Source of the DNA: an uncultured Oscillibacter sp.
GTDB lineage: Bacteria; Bacillota_A; Clostridia; Oscillospirales; Oscillospiraceae
DNA length: 5,543 nucleotides
Direction: 5' to 3'
Assembly: GCA_951800675.1 (NCBI GenBank)
Contig: CATOKC010000180.1
Span: forward strand, 1 to 5,543
Every line of letters starts with the position of its first letter. The first letter of the stretch is position 1. The translations under genes and the position numbers were made by a program. A model generated the notes under the pieces. That model made no database searches, had not been told where the DNA came from, and was given only the letters and a program-made list of their open reading frames with translations. Below, one piece after another: positions 1 to 5,481 of this stretch.

Positions 1-714
1 GGGGATGGAGCCGATGCCCCCGAACACCGCCGCCACGAAGGCCCGGAGCCCCGGCAAAGAGCCGGACAGGGGGACAATGGACTGGTAGTTGGTGAAGTAC
101 AGCACGGAGCCCACCGCCGCCAGGAAGGAGCCGATGACGAAGGTGACGGAGATGACCGCATTGATCTTGATGCCCATGAGCTGGGCTGTCTCAAAGTCCT
201 TGGCCACGGCCCGCATGGCCATGCCCACCTTGGTGTGGTGGATGAGCTGGGTCAGGGCCAGCACCAGAACCAGCACCAGAACAGGCGTCACGATGGTCAC
301 CCATTTGGTGGGGACACCGGCGATGGTGACGGTAGCGGAGATGCCCGGAATCTCCGGATACATCTGGGGCAGGCCGCCGGTGATATAGGTAGCCAGATTC
401 TGGAGAAGGTAGCTCACGCCGATGGCGGAGATCATGACGCTCATCCGAGGCGCCTCCCGCAGGGGCTTGTAGGCCGCCCGCTCGATGATGAAGCCCAGGA
501 GCACCGTCAAAACCAGCACCAGGGGGATGGACGCCGCCAGAGGCAGGCTGGCGGTGAGGTAGACCATCATCAGGCCCGCCACCATGAACACGTCGCCGTG
601 GGCGAAGTTAATCAGGCGCAGGATGCCGTAGACCATGGTGTACCCAATGGCGATCAGTGCGTACTGTCCGCCCAGGGACACGCCGGAGAGCAGAATGGAG
701 ATGGCGTATTGCAC
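1..714 (-). CDS. livH: Branched-chain amino-acid ABC transporter permease LivH (C-terminus beyond window)
   Basis: This is one of the two membrane permeases of a high-affinity leucine/isoleucine/valine uptake transporter; it forms the membrane channel that accepts substrate from the LivK binding protein. The frame is open for 238 codons from a GTG at 714 to the window edge, so roughly the last 50-60 residues of a usual ~290-residue LivH are missing. The start is supported by AAGGGAGGG lying 7 nt upstream of the GTG. Family marks are the N-terminal INFAHGD (residues 35-41), ERAAYKPLR (78-86), the conserved cytoplasmic stretch GMAMRAVAKDFETAQLMGI (164-182) and FGGIGSIP at the edge (231-238). 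Several hydrophobic membrane segments are evident, for example around 10-30, 64-77, 139-157 and 186-206. It follows livK in the same direction after a 159-nt gap, as expected for a liv operon. The actual substrate could be another amino acid or an amide, since this family varies. Confidence 0.93.
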   Translation of the reverse strand, partial: MQYAISILLSGVSLGGQYALIAIGYTMVYGILRLINFAHGDVFMVAGLMMVYLTASLPLAASIPLVLVLTVLLGFIIERAAYKPLREAPRMSVMISAIGVSYLLQNLATYITGGLPQMYPEIPGISATVTIAGVPTKWVTIVTPVLVLVLVLALTQLIHHTKVGMAMRAVAKDFETAQLMGIKINAVISVTFVIGSFLAAVGSVLYFTNYQSIVPLSGSLPGLRAFVAAVFGGIGSIP

Positions 715-760
715 GAGGGAACCCTCCCTTGTCTTTTAAGATGATAGGGGACGCGAAGGA

Positions 761-799
761 CCGTCTCGAAAAAGGCCGAACCAGCCTCTTTCGAGGCGG
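761..799 (-). promoter_or_regulatory. Imperfect 16-bp inverted repeat in livK-livH gap, possible attenuator
   Basis: Arms 761-776 and 784-799 flank a 7-nt loop. Read on the minus-strand transcript, the arms form a long stem with one G-U wobble and one internal mismatch. The same RNA has an alternative fold: a GCCTC-GAAA-GAGGC hairpin (797-784) flanked by GGCC/GGCC, directly followed by five U residues. That resembles a weak intrinsic terminator. The two folds share bases and so exclude each other. Partial termination or RNA processing here would lower livH relative to livK, as binding proteins are usually made in excess. The folds are read by eye and the role is inferred. Confidence 0.4.
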
Positions 800-816
800 C
801 CCTGTGAAACGCCGAT

Positions 817-844
817 GCCTGTCGGGGGAAAGCCCCCGACAGGC
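817..844 (-). promoter_or_regulatory. Perfect 12-bp hairpin just after livK
   Basis: Arms 817-828 and 833-844 are exactly complementary and very G+C-rich, with a 4-nt loop (CUUU in the livK transcript). The hairpin begins 29 nt after the livK stop codon. No U-run follows on the minus strand, so it is not a standard Rho-independent terminator. A 3' mRNA-stabilising or processing hairpin that protects the livK message is more likely. The complementarity is seen directly; the function is inferred. Confidence 0.6.
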
Positions 845-873
845 GAACGGATTTAAGCGCAGGTATTCGGTTT

Positions 874-2067
874 TTACTTGGCGGTCTGGACGGTCTCCAG
901 CGTCCAAGCTCCGGCGGCGTTGTCCGCCGTCTTGATATAGGCGGTATCCCGGATGGCGTCGCCCACTTCGTCAAAGGCGATGTCGCCGGAGACGCCGGTA
1001 TAGGTCAGGCTGGGCAGGGCGGCCTTAACCGCGGCCTTGTCGGGAGAACCGGCGGCCTTCAGCGCCTCCAGAGCCACGTAGTAGGCGTCATAGCCCATGG
1101 CCGTTACCGCCGCGATGGTGTCGTTTCCTCCGTTGTTGGTCATGGCCGTGGAGTCCTCGTTCAGCCAGGCTTTGATTCCGTTATCGAAGTCCGGCGCGCC
1201 GCCCTCCTGGTAGAAGGTGGAGACGTAAATCTGCACGTCGGAGCCCTTGGCGGCGTCCAGAACCTTGTTGCTGTCCAGGGTGTCGGAGCCCAAGATGGGG
1301 ATATTCAGATTCATGGAGGCGGCCAGCTTCACGATCTGGGTGGAGTAGGCAATGGACACGGGGCAGAAAATGACGTCCACACCCTCGGCCACGGCCTTGT
1401 TCAGGTAGGTGGAGAAGTCGGAGGTGTTGGGGGGGAAGGAGTCCTTCACGCACTCACCGTCAAAGGCCTGCTCAAAGTAGTTCAAAAGGCCCTGGTCGTA
1501 GTCGTTGCCCAGCTCACCGAGGAGGTACGCCTTCTTGGCGGAGAACTTCTCGCTGGCGAAGTTGGCAAGGACGGTGCCCTGGAAGGGGTCCAGGAAGCAG
1601 ATGCGGAAGTAGTAGTCGTTGCCCGCGGTGACGCCGGGGTTCGTGCAGGTGACGCCGATGGCCGCCAGGCCCGCCTCGCCAAAAACGGGGCCGCCGGCGA
1701 TGGCGCAGCCGGAGCCGTAGGTGCCCAGCACCAGGCTCACGTCCTGGCTCACCAGCTGAGAGGCGGCAGTGGGCGCCTTGTCGGCGGAGGAGGCGTTGTC
1801 GGCATAGACCAGCTCAACCGCATAGGTCTCCCCGCCAATTACCACCGTGGGCGTTTCCTTGTTGGCGTACTGCATGCCCAGCATCTCCTGCTTGCCGCCC
1901 GCGCCGGAGTCGCCGGTGGCAGGCTCAAAGACGCCGATCCGGACCACCTTGTCCCCGCTGGCGCCGCCGTTGCTGGAGCTGCCGCCGGAGGGCTGGGAAC
2001 CGCCGCCGCAGGCGGCCAGGCTCAGGACCATGGCCAGCGCCAGCAGCATTGCAAAAACCTTTTTCAT
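874..2067 (-). CDS. livK: Branched-chain amino-acid ABC transporter substrate-binding lipoprotein LivK
   Basis: This is the extracellular binding component of a LIV-type ABC importer; it captures the amino acid and docks on LivH/LivM. The 397-residue product starts with a lipoprotein signal (MKK, then a hydrophobic stretch to residue 19) and the lipobox LAAC with lipidation at Cys20. A flexible Gly/Ser-rich linker (21-39) precedes the periplasmic-binding-protein type 6 fold from about residue 41. Family marks include IGVFEPATG (44-52), the ligand-loop region GTYGSGCAIAGGPVF (115-129), TCTNPGVT (140-147), FRICFLDPFQGT (154-165) and MGYDAYYVALEALKAAG (324-340). I place the start at ATG 2067 because AGGAGG (2082-2077) lies 9 nt upstream of it. 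The in-frame ATG at 2076 directly abuts that ribosome binding site and cannot use it. This is the first gene of the operon. The exact ligand cannot be told from the sequence. Confidence 0.93.
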   Translation of the reverse strand: MKKVFAMLLALAMVLSLAACGGGSQPSGGSSSNGGASGDKVVRIGVFEPATGDSGAGGKQEMLGMQYANKETPTVVIGGETYAVELVYADNASSADKAPTAASQLVSQDVSLVLGTYGSGCAIAGGPVFGEAGLAAIGVTCTNPGVTAGNDYYFRICFLDPFQGTVLANFASEKFSAKKAYLLGELGNDYDQGLLNYFEQAFDGECVKDSFPPNTSDFSTYLNKAVAEGVDVIFCPVSIAYSTQIVKLAASMNLNIPILGSDTLDSNKVLDAAKGSDVQIYVSTFYQEGGAPDFDNGIKAWLNEDSTAMTNNGGNDTIAAVTAMGYDAYYVALEALKAAGSPDKAAVKAALPSLTYTGVSGDIAFDEVGDAIRDTAYIKTADNAAGAWTLETVQTAK

Positions 2068-2076
2068 TCTTTTCAT

Positions 2077-2082
2077 CCTCCT
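2077..2082 (-). promoter_or_regulatory. livK ribosome binding site that decides the start
   Basis: The minus strand reads AGGAGG immediately followed by ATG (2076) and then, 9 nt after the AGGAGG, a second ATG (2067). Only the second has workable spacing, so the protein begins MKKVF and not MKRMKKVF. Confidence 0.8.
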
Positions 2083-2118
2083 AATTAGACGGGACCTTCC
2101 ATCCCTAGTATGCCGACT

Positions 2119-2147
2119 ATTTTACGTCCTTTTTCCCAATTTTGCAA
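2119..2147 (-). promoter_or_regulatory. Predicted sigma-A-type promoter of livK
   Basis: On the minus strand, TTGCAA (2147-2142) and TAAAAT (2124-2119) are separated by exactly 17 nt. Initiation would fall near 2112, giving a leader of about 45 nt before the livK start. Both boxes are close to consensus and no better candidate is seen upstream of livK. Confidence 0.65.
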
Positions 2148-2181
2148 GGTAAATTCTTCACAGAAAGATTCCCCGGATTTT

Positions 2182-2199
2182 GCCGTCTCCGGAGACGGC
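2182..2199. repeat. Perfect 18-bp palindrome, candidate operator
   Basis: GCCGTCTCCGGAGACGGC is its own reverse complement with no central spacer, which fits a dimeric DNA-binding protein better than an RNA hairpin. It lies 35 bp upstream of the livK -35 box. Its half-site GTCTCC also occurs in the dyad starting at 2222 and, with one change, in the one at 2274. Confidence 0.55.
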
Positions 2200-2221
2200 G
2201 GCTTCAAACCGGCATCCTTTT

Positions 2222-2239
2222 GTCTCCCAGTGGGGGACA
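2222..2239. repeat. Operator-like dyad, copy 1
   Basis: GTCTCCCAGTGGGGGACA is an interrupted inverted repeat: 7-bp arms GTCTCCC and GGGGGAC around a 3-bp centre, with one imperfect pair. It matches the copy at 2274-2291 in 15 of 18 positions. It lies between the two divergent promoters and is probably a binding site for a regulator of one or both. Confidence 0.5.
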
Positions 2240-2273
2240 TTCCAAAAACCCAGGAAATTTTTACCCAACCTCC

Positions 2274-2291
2274 GTCCCCCATTGGCGGACA
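2274..2291. repeat. Operator-like dyad, copy 2
   Basis: GTCCCCCATTGGCGGACA has the same arrangement as the dyad at 2222-2239 (arms GTCCCCC and GGCGGAC, one mismatch). It starts exactly 52 bp further on, about five helical turns, so both sites face the same side of the DNA. It lies about 70 bp upstream of the receptor -35 box. Confidence 0.5.
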
Positions 2292-2361
2292 ATCGTTTTC
2301 GTGATTTTGCTGAATCGCGGAACTCTGGGAAAAATTTTCACTGGCAACTTTTCGGTTCCTG

Positions 2362-2389
2362 TTGCATTATGATGGAAGTATGCTATAAT
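2362..2389 (+). promoter_or_regulatory. Predicted extended -10 promoter of the chemoreceptor gene
   Basis: A perfect -10 box TATAAT (2384-2389) is preceded by TGC, giving the TGn extension, with a weak -35 TTGCAT (2362-2367) at 16-nt spacing. The start would be near 2396, leaving a leader of about 39 nt. Clostridial motility genes are often driven by sigma-D, whose boxes differ; here the housekeeping-type match is clear. Confidence 0.65.
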
Positions 2390-2434
2390 AAAACCATTGC
2401 CCAATCCAAAACCGAGTGGGAGGATACATTGTTT

Positions 2435-4096
2435 ATGAACACGAAAAAGAGTATTAAGAAAACCGTATGGACCCGCGCAATCGCAGCCTTGGCCTCTATC
2501 CTGCTGTTCAGCTTTGTGACCACCGCCAACATTCTGCGGATTCAAAGCGTCCAGAACGAAAACACCCAGGCCGCCGAGCTGCTCCAGCGGGCCCAAGGGG
2601 CGGAGACCGCCCACTACCGCTGGGCCAGCGGCCTGAGCAACGCCCTTTATGCCGGGGCTGAGTTCACCGGCAGCACCGACCCCACCACCTGCACCCTGGG
2701 CCAGTGGATCTACGGAAACGAAGAAATCACCGACCCCGTTATCCTGACCCTGCGCAACGAGCTGGAGCCCCTGCATAAGGAAATCCACGAGTCCGCCACC
2801 CACGTGCTGGGGCTGCTGAAAACCAGTCCCACCCAGGCCCAGAACTATTATCAGGAAACCATCCTGTCCAACATCTCCACCCTGGTGGGCAAGCTGGACA
2901 AGATCGTGGAAATGGAAACCACCGCCAACAACGAAGGTCTGGCCCACATGCATACCATGATCCTCCAAATGCAGCTGGTCTGCTTCATCTGCCTGGTGCT
3001 GGCGCTGGCCTGCCTTATCAGCCTGGTCACCTATGTGGGCAAGCATGTGGTAAAGCCCATCCTGCGCATCACCGACCGGGCCCGTCCCCTTCAGGAGGGC
3101 CGCCTGGATTTGAAGATGGACTACCAGTCCGAGAACGAGCTGGGCGAGCTGGCCAAGACCCTGGAGAAATCCATGTCCCTGATCAACAGCTATGTGGAGG
3201 ATATCAACCATATCATGGGCCAGCTGTCCCAGGGGAATTTCGATGTTGCCACCTCCACGCCCTACATCGGCGACTTCCAGTCCATTGAGTCGTCTTTGAA
3301 CAGCTTCACCGCCACCATCTCCGACACGCTGGGCAGCATCGTCCACACCCAGGGCCGGGTCTCCAGCAACGCCGGACAGCTCTCCAGCGGCGCGCAGGCT
3401 CTGGCCCAGGGCGCCACGGAGCAGGCCAGCGCCGTGGAGGAGCTCTACGCCACCCTGGACGACCTCTCCAAAAACGCCAACCGCAACGTCCAATCCGCCG
3501 CCGAGGCCCTGGAGAGCGCCCGCCTCACCGGCGAGCAGGTAACCATCAGCGGCCAGCAGATGGAGCAGATGGTCTCCGCCATGAGCGACATTACCAAGTC
3601 CTCCGAGCAGATCGGGCGGATCATCGCCACCATTGAGGACATCGCCTTCCAGACCAACATTCTGGCGCTGAACGCCGCCGTGGAGGCCGCCCGGGCCGGT
3701 TCCGCCGGAAAGGGTTTTGCCGTGGTGGCCGACGAGGTGCGCTCCCTGGCCACCCGGTCTGACGAGGCCGCCAAGGCCACCAAGGACCTCATCGACAACT
3801 CCGTCCAGGCCACGGAGCAGGGAAGCCGCATTGTTGGCCAGGTCTCCGAGTCCCTGAAAAAGACTCTGGACCTGGTGATGCAGTCCAATACCACCATTGG
3901 CGCCATCGCCGAGGCCGTCCGGGCGGAATCCGCCTCCATTGCCCAGGTCACCGAGGGCATCGGCCAAATTTCCGCCGTGGTCCAGACGAACTCCGCCAGC
4001 AGCGAGGAATCCGCCGCCGTCAGCTCGGAGCTCTTCGAGGAGGTTCACAAGCTGGAGGACGAGACAAAGAAATTCCGGCTCAAGAGGGGCCATTGA
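2435..4096 (+). CDS. Methyl-accepting chemotaxis protein with extracytoplasmic CZB-type zinc-binding sensor
   Basis: This is a membrane chemoreceptor that controls CheA/CheW and so flagellar behaviour. The 553-residue protein has a first membrane segment (about 15-34), an outside sensor region (35-175), a second membrane segment (about 176-200) and HAMP (about 201-252). A second HAMP-like segment (about 253-303, with YIGDF) leads into the signalling hairpin (305-550). The sensor contains His60 (HYRW), Cys86 (CTLGQW), His114 and His118 (HKEIH), the ligand set and spacing of chemoreceptor zinc-binding domains. The tip [20 protein letters not shown] (403-422) is canonical. Likely methylation segments lie near 328-336 and 519-530 (SSEES). 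The tip-to-methylation distance equals that of E. coli Tsr, suggesting the 36-heptad class. The ATG at 2435 is chosen for GGGAGGA 10 nt upstream and for placing the first membrane helix at the N-terminus; an ATG at 2180 would add 85 unlikely residues. There is no C-terminal CheR-binding tail. Confidence 0.93.
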   Translation: MNTKKSIKKTVWTRAIAALASILLFSFVTTANILRIQSVQNENTQAAELLQRAQGAETAHYRWASGLSNALYAGAEFTGSTDPTTCTLGQWIYGNEEITDPVILTLRNELEPLHKEIHESATHVLGLLKTSPTQAQNYYQETILSNISTLVGKLDKIVEMETTANNEGLAHMHTMILQMQLVCFICLVLALACLISLVTYVGKHVVKPILRITDRARPLQEGRLDLKMDYQSENELGELAKTLEKSMSLINSYVEDINHIMGQLSQGNFDVATSTPYIGDFQSIESSLNSFTATISDTLGSIVHTQGRVSSNAGQLSSGAQALAQGATEQASAVEELYATLDDLSKNANRNVQSAAEALESARLTGEQVTISGQQMEQMVSAMSDITKSSEQIGRIIATIEDIAFQTNILALNAAVEAARAGSAGKGFAVVADEVRSLATRSDEAAKATKDLIDNSVQATEQGSRIVGQVSESLKKTLDLVMQSNTTIGAIAEAVRAESASIAQVTEGIGQISAVVQTNSASSEESAAVSSELFEEVHKLEDETKKFRLKRGH

Positions 4097-4109
4097 GAAA
4101 ACCAGCGGA

Positions 4110-4139
4110 GCCGCCTGGGCAAACGCCCAGGCGGCTTTT
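4110..4139 (+). terminator. Rho-independent terminator after the chemoreceptor, probably shared
   Basis: A perfect 11-bp G+C-rich stem (4110-4120 with 4125-4135) with an AAAC loop is followed by TTTT. It starts 13 nt after the receptor stop codon. The convergent 60-residue gene ends at 4142, directly on the other side, and the same hairpin probably stops that transcript too, although the U-run in that direction (GGTTTTC) is about 8 nt away from the stem. Confidence 0.85.
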
Positions 4140-4141
4140 CC

Positions 4142-4324
4142 CTACTCCATCAGTCCGGCCCGCCGCATCTGGGCCGTCTTGGATTGGAGGCGGGCAAAGG
4201 AGGTTACGCCGCCGTCCTCCTCCAGCAGAGCCTTGACCTCCGGGGACAGGGTTTGGAAAAACTCGTAAGCTGAGGGGTCCTGATCCAAAAGGTCCTCCAG
4301 GCTCAGGTATTCTATGCCGTACAT
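4142..4324 (-). CDS. Small conserved-looking hypothetical protein (60 aa)
   Basis: I believe this is a real small gene. ATG 4324 is preceded by an excellent ribosome binding site, GGAGGTGA (4338-4331), at 6-nt spacing, and the stop sits against a terminator hairpin. The 60-residue product is soluble, with no signal peptide or membrane segment. Its first half is acidic and helical in appearance (LSLEDLLDQDPSAYEFF), then LSPEVKALLEEDGG, then a more basic end (SKTAQMRRAG). The order D-x-x-A-x-x-FF-x-x-L-x-x-x-V, then S-F-x-x-L near the end, recalls short uncharacterised clostridial proteins of about 60-70 residues. That resemblance is from memory and the function is unknown. It converges on the chemoreceptor gene and diverges from the acetyltransferase gene. 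Confidence 0.75.
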   Translation of the reverse strand: MYGIEYLSLEDLLDQDPSAYEFFQTLSPEVKALLEEDGGVTSFARLQSKTAQMRRAGLME

Positions 4325-4353
4325 CCAAAATCACCTCCGGGCTTAAACCCTGT

Positions 4354-4370
4354 GTTCAAAACGGTTGAAC
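4354..4370. repeat. Inverted repeat between divergent small gene and acetyltransferase
   Basis: GTTCAA (4354-4359) and TTGAAC (4365-4370) are exact inverted arms around AACGG. The site lies 30 bp upstream of the 60-residue gene and 80 bp upstream of the acetyltransferase, so a regulator bound here could affect both. A second dyad with GGAAA/TTTCC arms follows at 4379-4391. No clear promoter boxes could be assigned for either gene in this 125-bp gap. Confidence 0.35.
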
Positions 4371-4449
4371 GCCGTCTGGAAAGTCTTTCCGGCGTCTCCC
4401 AATCCTGAATACAGGTTCATAGATTGCCCGGTTTCGCGGGGAGGCTTTC

Positions 4450-4893
4450 ATGGAATTTCGCGCAATTTCTGACAATAAGCGGGACTTCCTCCCGCTGCTC
4501 CTCCTGGGGGACGAGCAGGAGGACATGATAAGCCGCTACCTGGACCGGGGGACGCTGTGGACCCTGTATGACAGCGGGCTCAGGGCCGTGTGCGTGGTGA
4601 CGGAGGAGGATGACGGGGATCTTGAAATCAAAAACCTCGCCGTGGCTCCGGAGAGCCAGAGGCGAGGCTATGGGCGGGCCATGGTAGAACATGTGGTCCG
4701 GCAGTACCGGGGGCGGGGAAGGCGGCTTCTGGTGGGCACCGGGGACAGTCCGTTGACAGTGCTCTTTTATGAGGCTTGCGGCTTCCGGGAGTGCGGACGG
4801 GTGAAAGACTTCTTCCTGGACAACTACGACCACCCGATTTTCGAGGCGGGGCGGCAGCTGGTGGATATGGTATATTTTTCCCTGCCGCTGTGA
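4450..4893 (+). CDS. GNAT-family N-acetyltransferase
   Basis: This is a cytoplasmic acetyl-CoA-dependent acyltransferase; the acceptor is unknown. The 147-residue product is a single GNAT domain of normal size. The acetyl-CoA pyrophosphate loop is plain: beta-4 NLAVAPES (62-69) followed by QRRGYGRAM (70-78), i.e. the Q/R-x-x-G-x-G motif. A later FYEACGFRE (106-114) gives the usual Y-x-x-x-GF in the last part of the fold. The C-terminal DFFLDNYDHPIFEAGRQL (120-137) is the extension seen in a subgroup of small bacterial GNATs that resembles Bacillus YvbK; that comparison is from memory. The start ATG 4450 follows GGGGAGG (4438-4444) at 5-nt spacing. It stands alone, followed by a possible terminator. 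The substrate could be an amine, an antibiotic or a protein N-terminus, and nothing nearby decides between them. Confidence 0.9.
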   Translation: MEFRAISDNKRDFLPLLLLGDEQEDMISRYLDRGTLWTLYDSGLRAVCVVTEEDDGDLEIKNLAVAPESQRRGYGRAMVEHVVRQYRGRGRRLLVGTGDSPLTVLFYEACGFRECGRVKDFFLDNYDHPIFEAGRQLVDMVYFSLPL

Positions 4894-4921
4894 GCCTGCG
4901 GTGAAAGTTTTCCCCGAACCC

Positions 4922-4946
4922 TATGCGGCCAGCATATTGTTTTTTT
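4922..4946 (+). terminator. Probable terminator of the acetyltransferase gene
   Basis: A 5-bp stem TATGC/GCATA around GGCCA is followed by TTG and seven T. Outer arms CCCCGAA (4912-4918) and TTCGGGG (4945-4951) can also pair and enclose the whole. The T-run is strong but the inner stem is short and A+T-rich, so efficiency is uncertain. It starts 29 nt after the acetyltransferase stop. Confidence 0.45.
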
Positions 4947-4965
4947 CGGGGGGGGATAGAATAAT
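4937..4965 (+). promoter_or_regulatory. Possible promoter for the acidic-protein gene
   Basis: TTGTTT (4937-4942) and AATAAT (4960-4965) are 17 nt apart in an A+T-rich pocket that also holds a run of eight G (4948-4955). Initiation would fall near 4972, giving a leader of about 100 nt. The -35 box overlaps the T-run of the preceding terminator, so one short segment may serve both roles. Imperfect dyads lie at the predicted start (4971-4988, GGGAA/TTCCC arms) and in the leader (5030-5042, CTTCAC/GTGAAG arms with a one-base centre). Confidence 0.4.
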
Positions 4966-5070
4966 GTTTTGGGAATCAAGTTGTTCCCTCTTCCCTGTCC
5001 ATTACAGATGTCCAAGGTATAACGCGCCGCTTCACCGTGAAGGAATTTGCGGGGGGAACTGATACGGCAT

Positions 5071-5463
5071 ATGGATACGGAAAGTGGATTCTGCCAGGAA
5101 GATTTAGAGCGCATGCTCAATAGCGACCTGTCCATTCCGGAGAGGCCTGGCATTCAATTCCACACAAGACGAACTCCCGACGGTATTTGGGAGCTTGTGG
5201 AAAATGCGGAAGATGACCCGGAATTCTTCGAACTCTATCTGCTGGGGTTTTATGACCAGCAGGATTGGGAAGGTCTTGCGGGCGTCATTTTCCCGGACCT
5301 GGAACTTCGGCTGGCGGGCCCCGGACACCATTTCCTGGACGGAGAGGACAATGAATATTTCCCCGGCTGGGATTGGGAGCTTTCCGCTTCGCGCGCCGAC
5401 TGGGGCTTCCCGGAGGACGCGGACTGGATTCCCTATGACCTGGATGCCTGTTTTGCCGGGTAA
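5071..5463 (+). CDS. Unidentified highly acidic, lysine-free protein (130 aa)
   Basis: I do not recognise this family. From ATG 5071 the product has 130 residues: 32 Asp/Glu, only 6 Arg and no Lys, so it should be strongly negatively charged. It has six Trp (40, 66, 100, 102, 111, 119), four of them in the last third around GWDWEL and DADWIPYD. There is no signal peptide or membrane segment, so a soluble cytoplasmic protein is expected. The middle (PEFFELYLLGFYDQQDWEGL, 50-69) could be a pair of helices. The start is uncertain: a G-rich stretch (5051-5058) lies 12 nt upstream of ATG 5071, longer than ideal, and an in-frame TTG at 5047 would add eight residues. An immunity-like or DNA-mimic protein is conceivable from charge alone, but nothing nearby supports either role. 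Confidence 0.72.
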   Translation: MDTESGFCQEDLERMLNSDLSIPERPGIQFHTRRTPDGIWELVENAEDDPEFFELYLLGFYDQQDWEGLAGVIFPDLELRLAGPGHHFLDGEDNEYFPGWDWELSASRADWGFPEDADWIPYDLDACFAG

Positions 5464-5481
5464 CGAGGGATTTGGGGGAGA

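Larger units (their letters stand above)
2083..2434. promoter_or_regulatory. Divergent livK / chemoreceptor control region
   Basis: This 350-bp stretch has no convincing gene. It holds back-to-back promoters (livK leftwards, chemoreceptor rightwards) and several inverted repeats between them at 2182-2199, 2222-2239, 2274-2291 and, less strongly, 2300-2319 (7-bp arms around a 6-nt spacer, one G-T pair). Short A/T tracts alternate with these G+C-rich dyads near 2256-2262 and 2330-2339. An open frame crosses 2180-2434 into the receptor, but its translation has no hydrophobic start or ribosome binding site and is unlikely to be used. Confidence 0.65.

Noticed and set aside
235..744. A 169-codon plus-strand open frame over livH
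   Set aside because: Its product is rich in Gln, His, Asp and Gly with no domain pattern, and the opposite strand encodes a clear LivH permease.
817..844. Calling the post-livK hairpin a full operon terminator
   Set aside because: No U-run follows it in the direction of transcription, and livH continues downstream with its own ribosome binding site but no recognisable promoter.
2180..2434. An 85-residue N-terminal extension of the chemoreceptor from ATG 2180
   Set aside because: It would start inside the operator region and upstream of the predicted promoter, it has no ribosome binding site, and it would move the first membrane helix away from the N-terminus.
2261..4093. A 610-codon open frame on the minus strand opposite nearly the whole chemoreceptor gene
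   Set aside because: Its translation is a low-complexity Gly/Leu/His-rich sequence, typical of the mirror of a G+C-rich gene with C/G third positions. It has no ribosome binding site, and the plus strand clearly encodes the receptor.
5037..5123. A short plus-strand frame from GTG 5037 overlapping the start of the acidic-protein gene
   Set aside because: It is only 28 codons, its start has no properly spaced ribosome binding site, and the frame overlaps a longer and better frame. It could be a chance reading or an old gene end, but nothing supports it.
4824..5153. A 109-codon minus-strand frame covering the gap after the acetyltransferase gene
   Set aside because: It overlaps two plus-strand genes, its composition is nondescript, and no ribosome binding site is evident before its start.
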